A stretch of DNA of 64,000 bases. It comes from Marinomonas profundimaris (GTDB taxonomy: Bacteria; Pseudomonadota; Gammaproteobacteria; Pseudomonadales; Marinomonadaceae). A program made the translations under genes and the position numbers. Positions 56,658 through 64,000 of this stretch are shown piece by piece. Location of the stretch: assembly GCF_000508165.1 (NCBI RefSeq), contig NZ_AYOZ01000006.1, positions 1-64,000 on the forward strand. The letters are read 5' to 3'. Each line of letters begins with the position of its first letter. The stretch's first letter is position 1. A model generated the notes under the pieces. That model made no database searches. It was given only the letters and a program-made list of their open reading frames with translations, and was not told the origin of the DNA.

Positions 56658-56892
56658 TAGATTTTATAAGTGATTGTGTTTGAGGTGTTTTTTAAACCTC
56701 CACACAGTCATTTTCGGTTCCAGTAACCGGCGATGGAATTCTCCATCGGTCAAGAACATTGATAAGTGGCGTATTAGCCCGTTTATCAATCACAGAGCCA
56801 ACGTGGTGTAGCAGTTAGCCTAATGACGAATGCCTATAGTCATTAACGTCTCTGCTACGAGGGGAAATGGGGAGCTTCGGCTCCCTTTTTTT
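56658..56892 (+). ncRNA. Predicted structured RNA (sRNA or leader) of unknown family
   Basis: About 235 nucleotides from a strong promoter to an intrinsic terminator, without a plausible reading frame. Stem-loops in order: CGGTT/AACCG (56715-56729), CGATGGA/TCCATCG with loop ATTC (56731-56748), ATTGATAA/TTATCAAT with an inner GGC/GCC (56758-56790), and GTAGCAG/CTGCTAC enclosing TAATGAC/GTCATTA (56808-56858), then the terminator. I do not recognise the core of any riboswitch or known sRNA. It could be a free small RNA or an attenuated leader of the TetR-LysE pair. Confidence 0.7.
56869..56892 (+). terminator. Terminator of the structured RNA
   Basis: GGGAGC (56870-56875), loop TTCG, GCTCCC (56880-56885) and seven T. 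The UUCG tetraloop and clean T run make it a strong intrinsic terminator. Confidence 0.92.
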
Positions 56893-57018
56893 ATACAAAA
56901 TTTTCTTATCGCTTCGTGCCAATTCTAAAGAATGTTATTCTTTCTCTGTATTGCGCAGGATGGTAAGACGATACATAAACACCTCCCCCTTTATAGCTAT
57001 TTTCAGCGAGGACAACCC

Positions 57019-57669
57019 TTGACCGAAGTGAAACGACCAAAAGATCAATTGAAAGCGCATATTCGAGCGCAGAACCAAACCCTTATTTTAGAAACATCGG
57101 AGCGTGTTTTTGCGCGTCAAGGATTGGCTAAAACGACGACACAAATGATCGCGGATGAAGCTGGATTACCTAAAGCCAATGTGCATTATTATTACCGCTC
57201 AAAAAAAGATTTACTCGAAGCGGTATTGGAGCGAATTTTACGTCTTTGGTTGGACTCTGTTAGTGAATTCAATGTGGAAGAAGGCCCGACTCGTAACCTT
57301 ACCCGCTACATCAGTGAAAAAATCGATCAATCTCGTATCAATAAAAATGCTTCTAAAATTTTTGCGATGGCGCTTATTGGTGAAGAAAGCTTTGTTTTAG
57401 AGTATCTTCGAAATTTGTTTGTGACTGAGCTTAGTCGAGAGAAAGCGACCATTCAGGTTTGGGTGGATAAAGGGCTAATGGATTCGGTTCCAACGGAGCA
57501 TCTTTTTATTAGTATTTGGGCGATGACGCAAACCTATGCGGACTTTGATGCGCAAGTGAAGATCATGCTACAAAAAGATCAATTATTAGAAGACGATTAC
57601 GAAGAGGCCAAGCAATTTATTACGCGTATGGTCTTGGCTGGCTGTCGAGTAAAGGAGGTTGAGGTATGA
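57019..57669 (+). CDS. RutR-like TetR family regulator
   Basis: TetR-family regulator of the YcdC/RutR branch (216 residues). The helix-turn-helix has KTTTQMIADEAGLPKANVHY and YRSKKDLLEAVLERIL; the C-terminal half has IWAMTQTYADFDAQV, a segment strongly shared with RutR. The start is TTG 57019, preceded by GAGGA at 57008-57012; an ATG at 56932 lacks a ribosome binding site. It overlaps the LysE gene by 4 bases and probably controls it. The ligand is unknown; RutR relatives bind pyrimidines. Confidence 0.87.
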   Translation: MTEVKRPKDQLKAHIRAQNQTLILETSERVFARQGLAKTTTQMIADEAGLPKANVHYYYRSKKDLLEAVLERILRLWLDSVSEFNVEEGPTRNLTRYISEKIDQSRINKNASKIFAMALIGEESFVLEYLRNLFVTELSREKATIQVWVDKGLMDSVPTEHLFISIWAMTQTYADFDAQVKIMLQKDQLLEDDYEEAKQFITRMVLAGCRVKEVEV

Positions 57670-58286
57670 CATTAGAAAGCGGTATTACTTTTTTATTTGC
57701 AATTTTAATTTTTGCTGTGACACCAGGTCCTGGTGTCTTTGCTGTTATTGCGAAAAGCATGACGAAAGGCGCTCGCGCCAGTGTTTCTCTTTGTGTTGGT
57801 ATGGTAATGAGTGACATTGTTTATTTGGTCATGGCGTGTTTTGGGTTGGCTGCAATAGCGTCTACTTGGGAAGGTGTTTTCTTGGTGATTCGTTATGTTG
57901 GCGCGGCGTATCTTATCTATTTGGGGTGGAAAATGTGGGTGTCGCCAGTATCAACATCCACAACAGATTTTTCACAGCTTGAATCGAAAAGCGAAATGGC
58001 GAGTTTTATACAGGGTTTTATGATTTCAGCATCAAACCCTAAGGTCATTCTTTTCTATGTCGCTTTTCTGCCAACCTTTATGGATTTAACGATATTGAGT
58101 GGTTTTGATATCGTGATTGCGTCTATTCTTGCTTTTACTGCACTCATGTTAGGCATTAATCTTATTTCTGTGTGTGCTTCACAAGCGAGACGTCTGATGA
58201 AGTCGGAGCGTTCAATGAAAACATTAAACCGTACATCGGGTGGTATCATGGCAAGTGCGGGGGCTTTTCTTGCTTTAAAGGGCTAG
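57666..58286 (+). CDS. LysE family exporter
   Basis: A 206-residue inner-membrane exporter of the LysE/RhtB family, with six hydrophobic segments. The N-terminal FAVTPGPGVFAVIAKSMTKG segment and the ISASNPKVILFYVAFLPTF region near residue 120 are typical of the RhtB branch. Substrate (amino acid or derivative) is unknown. It is translationally coupled to the TetR gene. Confidence 0.92.
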   Translation: MTLESGITFLFAILIFAVTPGPGVFAVIAKSMTKGARASVSLCVGMVMSDIVYLVMACFGLAAIASTWEGVFLVIRYVGAAYLIYLGWKMWVSPVSTSTTDFSQLESKSEMASFIQGFMISASNPKVILFYVAFLPTFMDLTILSGFDIVIASILAFTALMLGINLISVCASQARRLMKSERSMKTLNRTSGGIMASAGAFLALKG

Positions 58287-58321
58287 CGATATTAATGCAT
58301 TAATTTGATAGTTTGTTGTAT

Positions 58322-58360
58322 AAAAAAGCCTCTCTTTTCAAATGAAAAGAGAGGCTTTTT
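58322..58360. terminator. Bidirectional terminator
   Basis: GCCTCTCTTTT (58328-58338) and AAAAGAGAGGC (58345-58355) over a 6-base loop, with A6 and T5 flanks, between convergent lysE-type and upp genes. Confidence 0.95.
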
Positions 58361-58386
58361 GCTAAATGAAGAATGATTTAAAGCGT

Positions 58387-59043
58387 TTAGCGAGTGCCGT
58401 AAATACGGTCACCAGCATCGCCAACACCTGGACGAATATAGGCGTTTTCATCAAGCCCACGGTCGATTGAACCAATGTACATTGCGACATCTGGATGCGC
58501 TTTTTTGAATGCTTCAATGCCTTCAGGTGCGGCAAATAGGCAGATGAATCGAATGTCAGATGCGCCCATTTCTTTCATTTTATCTATCGCCATAATAGCG
58601 GAGTTACCGGTTGCCAGCATGGGGTCGACAACGATAATCGTGCGCTCATTTACGGAATGAGGCATTTTTAGATAATACTCAACCGGTTGTTTTGTTTCAG
58701 GATCGCGATACAAACCAACGTGCCCTACTCGTGCGGAGGGCGACAGTTTAAGAACACCTTCCGCTAGACCATTACCCGCGCGCATGATGGTAACGATACA
58801 AAGCTTCTTGCCTTTTAGAACAGGGCACATAGCTTTTTCTAATGGCGTTTCAATCTCAATGTCATGCGTTTCCAAATCTCGCGTCGCTTCATAACCAATG
58901 AGTGTTCCTAGCTCTTCAACGAGCATACGAAATTCACGTGTACTGGTGTTTTTATCTCGAAGACTGGTGAGTTTGTGTTTCACAAAAGGGTGCTTGATCA
59001 CAAAAATATCGTTGTAAGCCTTGAGGAGTTCGTCGCGAGTCAT
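58387..59043 (-). CDS. upp: Uracil phosphoribosyltransferase
   Basis: Pyrimidine salvage enzyme that joins uracil to PRPP to give UMP. The PRPP-binding motif [17 protein letters not shown] lies near residue 138 and the uracil-binding end [16 protein letters not shown] is at the C terminus. It is 218 residues. It is transcribed alone; uraA, often next to it, is not here. Confidence 0.95.
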   Translation of the reverse strand: MTRDELLKAYNDIFVIKHPFVKHKLTSLRDKNTSTREFRMLVEELGTLIGYEATRDLETHDIEIETPLEKAMCPVLKGKKLCIVTIMRAGNGLAEGVLKLSPSARVGHVGLYRDPETKQPVEYYLKMPHSVNERTIIVVDPMLATGNSAIMAIDKMKEMGASDIRFICLFAAPEGIEAFKKAHPDVAMYIGSIDRGLDENAYIRPGVGDAGDRIYGTR

Positions 59044-59317
59044 TGGCCTTTCCTTTTACTGTATTTGGGGGAGTGTAAAAATCAGCGAGTTGTTACTTAA
59101 TTGTGATTTCTATCATAGCACTAAGTGAGAATTGGCCAAATAACTAATCCTGTCCTTATGGTTGGTTTTTTGAAGTGAGTAAGGATTTTGAAAAATGAGG
59201 TGCGACGTTGTTTTCGAGAATATCGCCATTACATAGGAAGTAATCAAGGAAAAATAGCGATAGATATTTTAGAGCTTGTTTTGAAGTGCACACACAGATT
59301 TATCGAGATAACTAATT

Positions 59318-61756
59318 ATGAATGATGACGAACAATACCCAGATTTTAAAGAAGACGATAGCGTAATGGACGAAGAGGAGAGTGTGGTAATCAGTGATCC
59401 GAAAGGGCTGGCTTTACCCGACGATGTTTTGCCTGACACGTTGTTTATTTTGCCTCTTTCTAGTCGTCCATTTTTTCCGGCTCAAGTCCAGCCAGTGATG
59501 GTGGATGCGGATCAATGGGAAGATACGTTGGAGCGTATTGCTGAGCATTCGCAGGCCGTTGTTGGCTTAGTTTATGCGGATAAAGAAGGTGCGAAATCTC
59601 CACTGGTAGAAGACTTTCGCTCGATTGGTTGTGTGGCAAGAGTGCACAAAGCTGAGAAGAAAAACGACAAATTGACCTTTTTAGCACAAGGGGTGAAGCG
59701 TTTTGAAGTGGTTGAATGGCTAAGTGAGACAGCCCCTTATTTGGCGAGAGTTCGTTATTTAAGCGATTTGAAAACAAGCGATGATGAATCAAAAGCGTAT
59801 TCGATTGCGATTTTGGATGCGATCAAGGAGTTGATTCGTTTGAACCCGCTATTCAGTGAAGATTTAAGGCAGTATCTGGGGCGCTTTTCGTTCCATGAGT
59901 CGGGTTTGTTAGCCGATTTTGCTGCGTCTATTACGTCTGCTGATGCTGATGATTTATACGACGTGCTTGCAACAATCCCTGTCCAAGATCGCATGCATTT
60001 GGCGCTCACCTTATTAAGAAAAGAGCTCGAAATAGCAAGATTACAGAATGAAATAAGTGCAGAAGTAAATGATAAAATCAGTAAACATCAGCGAGATTTC
60101 TTCTTAAAAGAACAGTTGAAAATTATTCAGAAAGAGTTGGGTATTTCGAAAGACGATCGCACCGCCGATGTAGAAATGTTCGAAGCGCGTTTGAATGAAA
60201 AAGTGTTAACTAAATCGGTTAATGACAAAATCCAAGATGAACTGCATAAACTGAGTATTTTGGAAACCGGTTCGCCAGAATATGGTGTGACTCGTAATTA
60301 CTTGGATTGGGCGACGTCGTTGCCTTGGGGTGTGCATTCGAATGACAATTTAGACATCAAATTGGCGCGAGATGTCCTTGAATCACATCACGCCGGTCTT
60401 GGTGACATAAAAGATCGTATTGTTGAGTTTTTGGCATTAGGTGCGCATCGCGGTGAAATGGGCGGCAGTATCTTACTTCTGGTTGGGCCTCCCGGCGTCG
60501 GGAAAACCTCGATTGGTAAGTCCATTGCGGAATCATTGAATCGTAAGTTTTATCGTTTCAGCCTAGGTGGTATGCGCGATGAAGCAGAAATCAAAGGTCA
60601 TCGTCGGACGTATATTGGCGCGTTGCCCGGTAAGTTTGTTCAAGCGCTAAAAGACGTAGAAGTGGAAAATCCCGTTATCATGTTAGATGAAATCGATAAG
60701 ATCGGTTCTTCCTTTCAAGGTGATCCCGCGTCGTCTTTGCTTGAAGCATTAGACCCTGAGCAAAATAATGAATTTTTAGACCATTATTTGGACATGCGTA
60801 TCGATTTGTCGAAAGCTTTGTTTATTTGTACCGCGAATCAGTTGGATACTATTCCGTCGCCTTTGTTGGATCGTATGGATGTCATTCGACTTTCTGGCTA
60901 CATCGGTGATGAAAAACTGGCAATTGCGAAGCAACATTTATGGCCAAAGCTGCTGAAGAAAAATAAGTTACTCAAGAAGCAGTTAAATATTACTGACGCA
61001 GCATTGCGTCATATTATTGAGCATTATGCACGTGAAGCCGGTGTTCGGGGATTGGACAAACTGTTGCAAAAAATCTTACGGAAAAGCGTGGTTGAATTGA
61101 TGACAGGCGAAAAGGACCACATCAATGTCGGCGTTAAAGACGTTGAAGCCTTGTTGGGTATGCCGTATTTCCGTCCAGAAAAAAACCTACAAGGGGTTGG
61201 TGTGGTAACCGGTTTGGCATGGACTTCCATGGGTGGCGCAACGTTACCCATTGAGGCGAATAGAGTGCATGAATTAACGCGCGGATTAAAACTCACTGGT
61301 AAGCTGGGTGATGTGATGAAAGAGTCCGCTGAGATCGCTTATTCTTATGTGTTTTCTCATACCAAGAGTTATCAGAAGTCGCCTGAATTTTTCGATAAAA
61401 GCCTTGTCCATTTGCATGTGCCTGAAGGGGCAACGCCGAAAGACGGACCAAGCGCGGGTATTACCATGGCGACCGCGTTATTATCGTTAGCGCGAAATGA
61501 GCCGGTTCGCAGAGGATTAGCGATGACAGGTGAACTTACATTAACGGGACAAGTGCTTGCTGTTGGTGGTATTCGTGAGAAAATTATTGCTGCAAAACGC
61601 AGTAAAATTAATGAAATCATTCTACCAGAGCCAAATCGACGCGACTTTGAGGAGCTTCCTGAATCTGTGAAAGAAGATATGACGGTTCATTTTGCTGAGC
61701 GTTTTACGGACGTGGAGAAAATTGTGTTTAATCGAGCGAATAGTCCTCTTCATTAG
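59318..61756 (+). CDS. Lon-type ATP-dependent protease (AsrA-like)
   Basis: An 812-residue Lon: N-terminal LON domain (about 40-235) after an acidic 35-residue extension, AAA+ domain with Walker A GPPGVGKTSIGKS and Walker B PVIMLDEIDK, and a serine protease domain with the catalytic Ser in PKDGPSAGITMATAL (about 712) and Lys near 755. The N terminus LALPDDVLPDTLFILPL, then RPFFPAQV, resembles the second Lon of pseudomonads (AsrA) rather than the clpX-linked Lon, and no clpPX or hup gene is beside it. Confidence 0.9.
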   Translation: MNDDEQYPDFKEDDSVMDEEESVVISDPKGLALPDDVLPDTLFILPLSSRPFFPAQVQPVMVDADQWEDTLERIAEHSQAVVGLVYADKEGAKSPLVEDFRSIGCVARVHKAEKKNDKLTFLAQGVKRFEVVEWLSETAPYLARVRYLSDLKTSDDESKAYSIAILDAIKELIRLNPLFSEDLRQYLGRFSFHESGLLADFAASITSADADDLYDVLATIPVQDRMHLALTLLRKELEIARLQNEISAEVNDKISKHQRDFFLKEQLKIIQKELGISKDDRTADVEMFEARLNEKVLTKSVNDKIQDELHKLSILETGSPEYGVTRNYLDWATSLPWGVHSNDNLDIKLARDVLESHHAGLGDIKDRIVEFLALGAHRGEMGGSILLLVGPPGVGKTSIGKSIAESLNRKFYRFSLGGMRDEAEIKGHRRTYIGALPGKFVQALKDVEVENPVIMLDEIDKIGSSFQGDPASSLLEALDPEQNNEFLDHYLDMRIDLSKALFICTANQLDTIPSPLLDRMDVIRLSGYIGDEKLAIAKQHLWPKLLKKNKLLKKQLNITDAALRHIIEHYAREAGVRGLDKLLQKILRKSVVELMTGEKDHINVGVKDVEALLGMPYFRPEKNLQGVGVVTGLAWTSMGGATLPIEANRVHELTRGLKLTGKLGDVMKESAEIAYSYVFSHTKSYQKSPEFFDKSLVHLHVPEGATPKDGPSAGITMATALLSLARNEPVRRGLAMTGELTLTGQVLAVGGIREKIIAAKRSKINEIILPEPNRRDFEELPESVKEDMTVHFAERFTDVEKIVFNRANSPLH

Positions 61757-61806
61757 GTTATCCTTAAAGTAAGCATTTTCTCTACACGTCATACATGAGA
61801 AAATAC

Positions 61807-61839
61807 AGAGCCGGGCTTGTCTTACTTGTCCGGTTTTTT
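61807..61839 (+). terminator. Weak terminator after lon
   Basis: A short GCCGG/CCGGT stem over a long loop, followed by six T, 50 bases after the lon stop. The stem is short, so this is tentative. Confidence 0.5.
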
Positions 61840-61881
61840 ATTGTCTGTTGCACCGTTATTACGTCATTTTAGGGGAAACGA

Positions 61882-63261
61882 ATGCCAGGTCCGGCCAAGT
61901 TAACGCAAGGTTCAACGTTGAAGCATGTTGTTTATATGTCTGCAACGGGTGCGTTTGGTTTGATGTGCATGTTCTTGGTCGATCTTGTCGATATGCTTTT
62001 TCTTTCTATGCTGGGTGAAAAAGAAGCCGTGGCGGCGGTGGGTTTTGCCAGTACCATCATGTTTTTTACCATTTCCTTGAGTATTGCGGTTTCGATTGCC
62101 GCTACCGCATTGGTGTCAAAAGCCGTGGGTGAGGGCAGCATTGAGCTGGCGAAACGACGCGCGGTGAATGTATTGGCGTTCGGGATTTTATTTTCTTCTG
62201 CGGTTGTTTGGTTATTGTGGCCAAAAATCCCCCATATTCTTTTGTCTATTGGTGCGACAGGTCGAACGCTTGATTTAGCAACAGGCTATTTGCAAATTTT
62301 AGTGCTCGGCATGCCTGCCGTGATGATCGGGATGATTGGCTCTGGCATTATGCGAGCCTTAGGGGATGCGCGCCGTGCCATGTACGCTACCTTAGTTGGT
62401 GGTTTGGTGAATGCGGTATTAGACCCAATTTTCATTTTTGCTTTCGGCTTGGGGGTTCAGGGCGCTGCGATTGCGTCGTTGATTGCCCGTTTTTCGATGG
62501 TTGCTGTGTCTTATTATGGCGTCGTACACATCCACAAAATGCTGGGAGAGTTTGATTTGATGGATTTTTTTCAAGACGTCAAACCTATCGCTTGGATTTC
62601 TGTTCCGGCCATGCTGACTAACATGTCTTCGCCTTTGGCGAATGCGATTGTGATGGAGCATACCGCTTCGTTTGGCGATGATGCGGTGGCTGCGGTTGCG
62701 GTGATTGGTCGTGTTATTCCTGTTGTGTTTGGTGGAATATTTGCGCTGTCTGGAGCGGTTGGGCCGATATTGGGGCAGAACTATGGCGCCGGTCGTTTTG
62801 ACCGTATGCACAGCGTTATCACTAGTGCGGTGATTTATGCTTTTGGTTATTGCTTGCTGCTGTGCTTTTGTCTTTATCAGATGCAGGATTGGCTAGTTTC
62901 TGTGTTTCATGCCACGCAGGGAAGTGCGGAACTCATTCGTTTTTTTGCGACCTTTGTTTCTTTCAGTTTTTTCTTTCAAAGCTTGTTATTCATTGCCATT
63001 GCCGTTTTTAATAACTTAGGAAAACCGTTTAACAGTACTTTGTTGAATTTTGGTCGTGCGACCATTGGTACTTGGCCTTTGATTACTCTTTTTTCGTTGT
63101 TTATGGGGGCGGAAGGAATACTGTTTGGTCAGGCGGTTGGTTCGGTCATATTCGGCTGTTTGGGCTTTTATACGGCAAGAAACTACATTACAGAGCTGGA
63201 AGAAAAGGAAGCAAGAGACATTGTGTCTAGTAATCATCATCGCTACGAAGAAATTCTTTAA
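61882..63261 (+). CDS. MATE family efflux transporter
   Basis: A 459-residue inner-membrane exporter with twelve predicted segments in two halves of six. The MATE features are visible: DLVDMLFLSMLGEKEAVAAV in the first segment and GALSGAVGPILGQNYGAG-like residues (here ALSGAVGPILGQNYGAGR) in the second half. Drugs or organic cations are typical substrates. The start has AGGGGA upstream. It converges on the tlyA-type gene with a 9-base gap. Confidence 0.9.
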   Translation: MPGPAKLTQGSTLKHVVYMSATGAFGLMCMFLVDLVDMLFLSMLGEKEAVAAVGFASTIMFFTISLSIAVSIAATALVSKAVGEGSIELAKRRAVNVLAFGILFSSAVVWLLWPKIPHILLSIGATGRTLDLATGYLQILVLGMPAVMIGMIGSGIMRALGDARRAMYATLVGGLVNAVLDPIFIFAFGLGVQGAAIASLIARFSMVAVSYYGVVHIHKMLGEFDLMDFFQDVKPIAWISVPAMLTNMSSPLANAIVMEHTASFGDDAVAAVAVIGRVIPVVFGGIFALSGAVGPILGQNYGAGRFDRMHSVITSAVIYAFGYCLLLCFCLYQMQDWLVSVFHATQGSAELIRFFATFVSFSFFFQSLLFIAIAVFNNLGKPFNSTLLNFGRATIGTWPLITLFSLFMGAEGILFGQAVGSVIFGCLGFYTARNYITELEEKEARDIVSSNHHRYEEIL

Positions 63262-63270
63262 CCTCGTATT

Positions 63271-64000
63271 TTATTCTTCTGAACGAGTTGCCCAGAGTAA
63301 GAACTCCTGATTGCCATCCCCTCCTTTTATAGGGCTTTCAATATAGCATTTCACATCAAAGCCTAATGTTTTAACAAAGCCCTGAATGTCACTTGCGAGC
63401 TGATTAACGCGCTGCTTGTCTTTTACAATACCGCCTTTCCCAATGAACTCTTTTCCCACTTCAAACTGAGGTTTTACGAGTGTAATTAAGTGTCCCGCTT
63501 TCGTTATAAGATTCGGCAGTTGTGGCAAAATTTTCGTTTGAGAGATGAAAGAGACATCCATCACGACAAGATCAAAGCCATTTTCAGGAACGTGTCCTTT
63601 CAGGTCATCAGCAGATAGGTTGCGTGCGTTAACACCTTCTAAACAGACGATGTCTTGATTTTTGCGTAGGCTGGGGTCGAGTTGTCCATGCCCGACTTCA
63701 ACCCCGATTACTTTTGCCGCGCCATGTTGAATGACGCAATCGCTAAAGCCACCGGTAGATTGGCCGATATCTAGTACATGAAACCCTTTAATATTCAGTT
63801 TTGTATGTAATAAGGCGCCTTCGAGCTTTAAAGCGCCGCGTGACACATACCGATCTGCGTCGTTTGATAAAATGTTGAGTTCAATGTCAGAAGGCAGTTT
63901 CAAACTGGGCTTGGTGATGTTTATCCATTGCGTGTTTTGTTTGTATGATACTCGTCCTTCGTTGATAAAGGATTGTGCTTGAGAGCGAGACTTGGCAAGG
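63271..64000 (-). CDS. tlyA: TlyA family rRNA 2'-O-methyltransferase (5' end cut off)
   Basis: The frame runs off the right edge of the window, so the N terminus is missing. What remains is the end of an S4 RNA-binding domain (LAKSRSQAQSFINEGRVSYK, read at 64000-63940) and a complete FtsJ-type methyltransferase domain with VLDIGQSTGGFSDCV, DLVVMDVSFIS and LVKPQFEVG. TlyA methylates ribose in 16S and 23S rRNA; older annotation calls it hemolysin. The TTG at 63903 is internal, not the start. About 242 residues lie in the window. Confidence 0.9.
   Translation of the reverse strand, partial: LAKSRSQAQSFINEGRVSYKQNTQWINITKPSLKLPSDIELNILSNDADRYVSRGALKLEGALLHTKLNIKGFHVLDIGQSTGGFSDCVIQHGAAKVIGVEVGHGQLDPSLRKNQDIVCLEGVNARNLSADDLKGHVPENGFDLVVMDVSFISQTKILPQLPNLITKAGHLITLVKPQFEVGKEFIGKGGIVKDKQRVNQLASDIQGFVKTLGFDVKCYIESPIKGGDGNQEFLLWATRSEE

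Larger units (their letters stand above)
56577..57018. other. Intergenic region with a structured RNA
   Basis: 442 bases between the diguanylate cyclase and the TetR gene. They hold a 16-bp TetR-type dyad, a near-consensus sigma-70 promoter, four non-terminator stem-loops and an intrinsic terminator, each listed separately. After the terminator at 56892 about 126 bases lead to the TetR start. Confidence 0.75.

Noticed and set aside
56577-56892. Possible lysine, yybP-ykoY or guanidine riboswitch
   Set aside because: Context suggested these, but the conserved core sequences I know for each class are absent, so it is listed as unassigned.

Overview
The window looks like chromosome of a motile marine gammaproteobacterium, most likely an Oceanospirillales member close to Marinomonas. 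This rests on moderate GC content, a polar-flagellum filament locus with a pseudaminic acid cluster, choXWV with BetI, a FabY-type initiating ketoacyl synthase, and gamma-type neighbourhoods (nudF-yqiB-yqiA-parE, suhB/trmJ divergent, yceH followed by an oxidoreductase). The genus call is inference from protein likeness. I see no tRNA, rRNA, CRISPR array, insertion sequence or prophage, and coding density is normal.

Layout. 1-955 is a long non-coding stretch with a degenerate 230-bp tandem repeat, ending in a sigma-28 promoter for flagellin. 956-6884 holds fliC, flaG, fliD, fliS, a small FliT-like gene and the motility accessory glycosyltransferase maf. 6887-11728 holds the pseudaminic acid genes as two convergent blocks (pseI-pseG on +, pseB-pseC-pseF on -), without a recognisable pseH. 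11892-18023 holds tag and the nudF-acyltransferase-yqiB-yqiA-parE run plus a UPF0149 gene. 18158-22423 holds an aspartate/aromatic aminotransferase, pirin, a LysR regulator and an AEC transporter. 22633-27289 is a galactofuranose-type ABC importer (ytfQ-ytfR-ytfT-yjfF). 27386-32253 holds galU, argP/argO, an MFS transporter and a stand-alone GATase.

32420-36208 is a choline importer (choX-choW-choV) with BetI and two BetI-box-like dyads. 36556-40858 holds a PatB-type C-S lyase, a fatty acid hydroxylase-family protein, yceH and an oxidoreductase with a histidine-rich tail. 40977-42800 is suhB divergent from trmJ; this SuhB has lost most of its metal ligands. 42927-46514 holds gnd and pckA, separated by a palindrome-rich 507-bp gap. 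46625-51212 holds yjjV, a degenerate RmlD-like protein, two orphan membrane proteins, yceI and a LysR gene. 51237-56576 holds fabY, a Bax-like glucosaminidase, a glutathionyl-hydroquinone reductase and a diguanylate cyclase. 56577-57018 contains a strongly predicted structured RNA with its own promoter and terminator, ahead of a RutR-like TetR/LysE-exporter pair. The window ends with upp, a second-type Lon (AsrA-like), a MATE exporter and the 3' part of a TlyA-type rRNA methyltransferase.

The candidates most worth following are the structured RNA at about 56658-56892, the active-site-degenerate SuhB, the predicted BetI circuit on choXWV, the nested hairpins in the ytfQ leader, the acidic insert in FliD and the histidine tail on the oxidoreductase.
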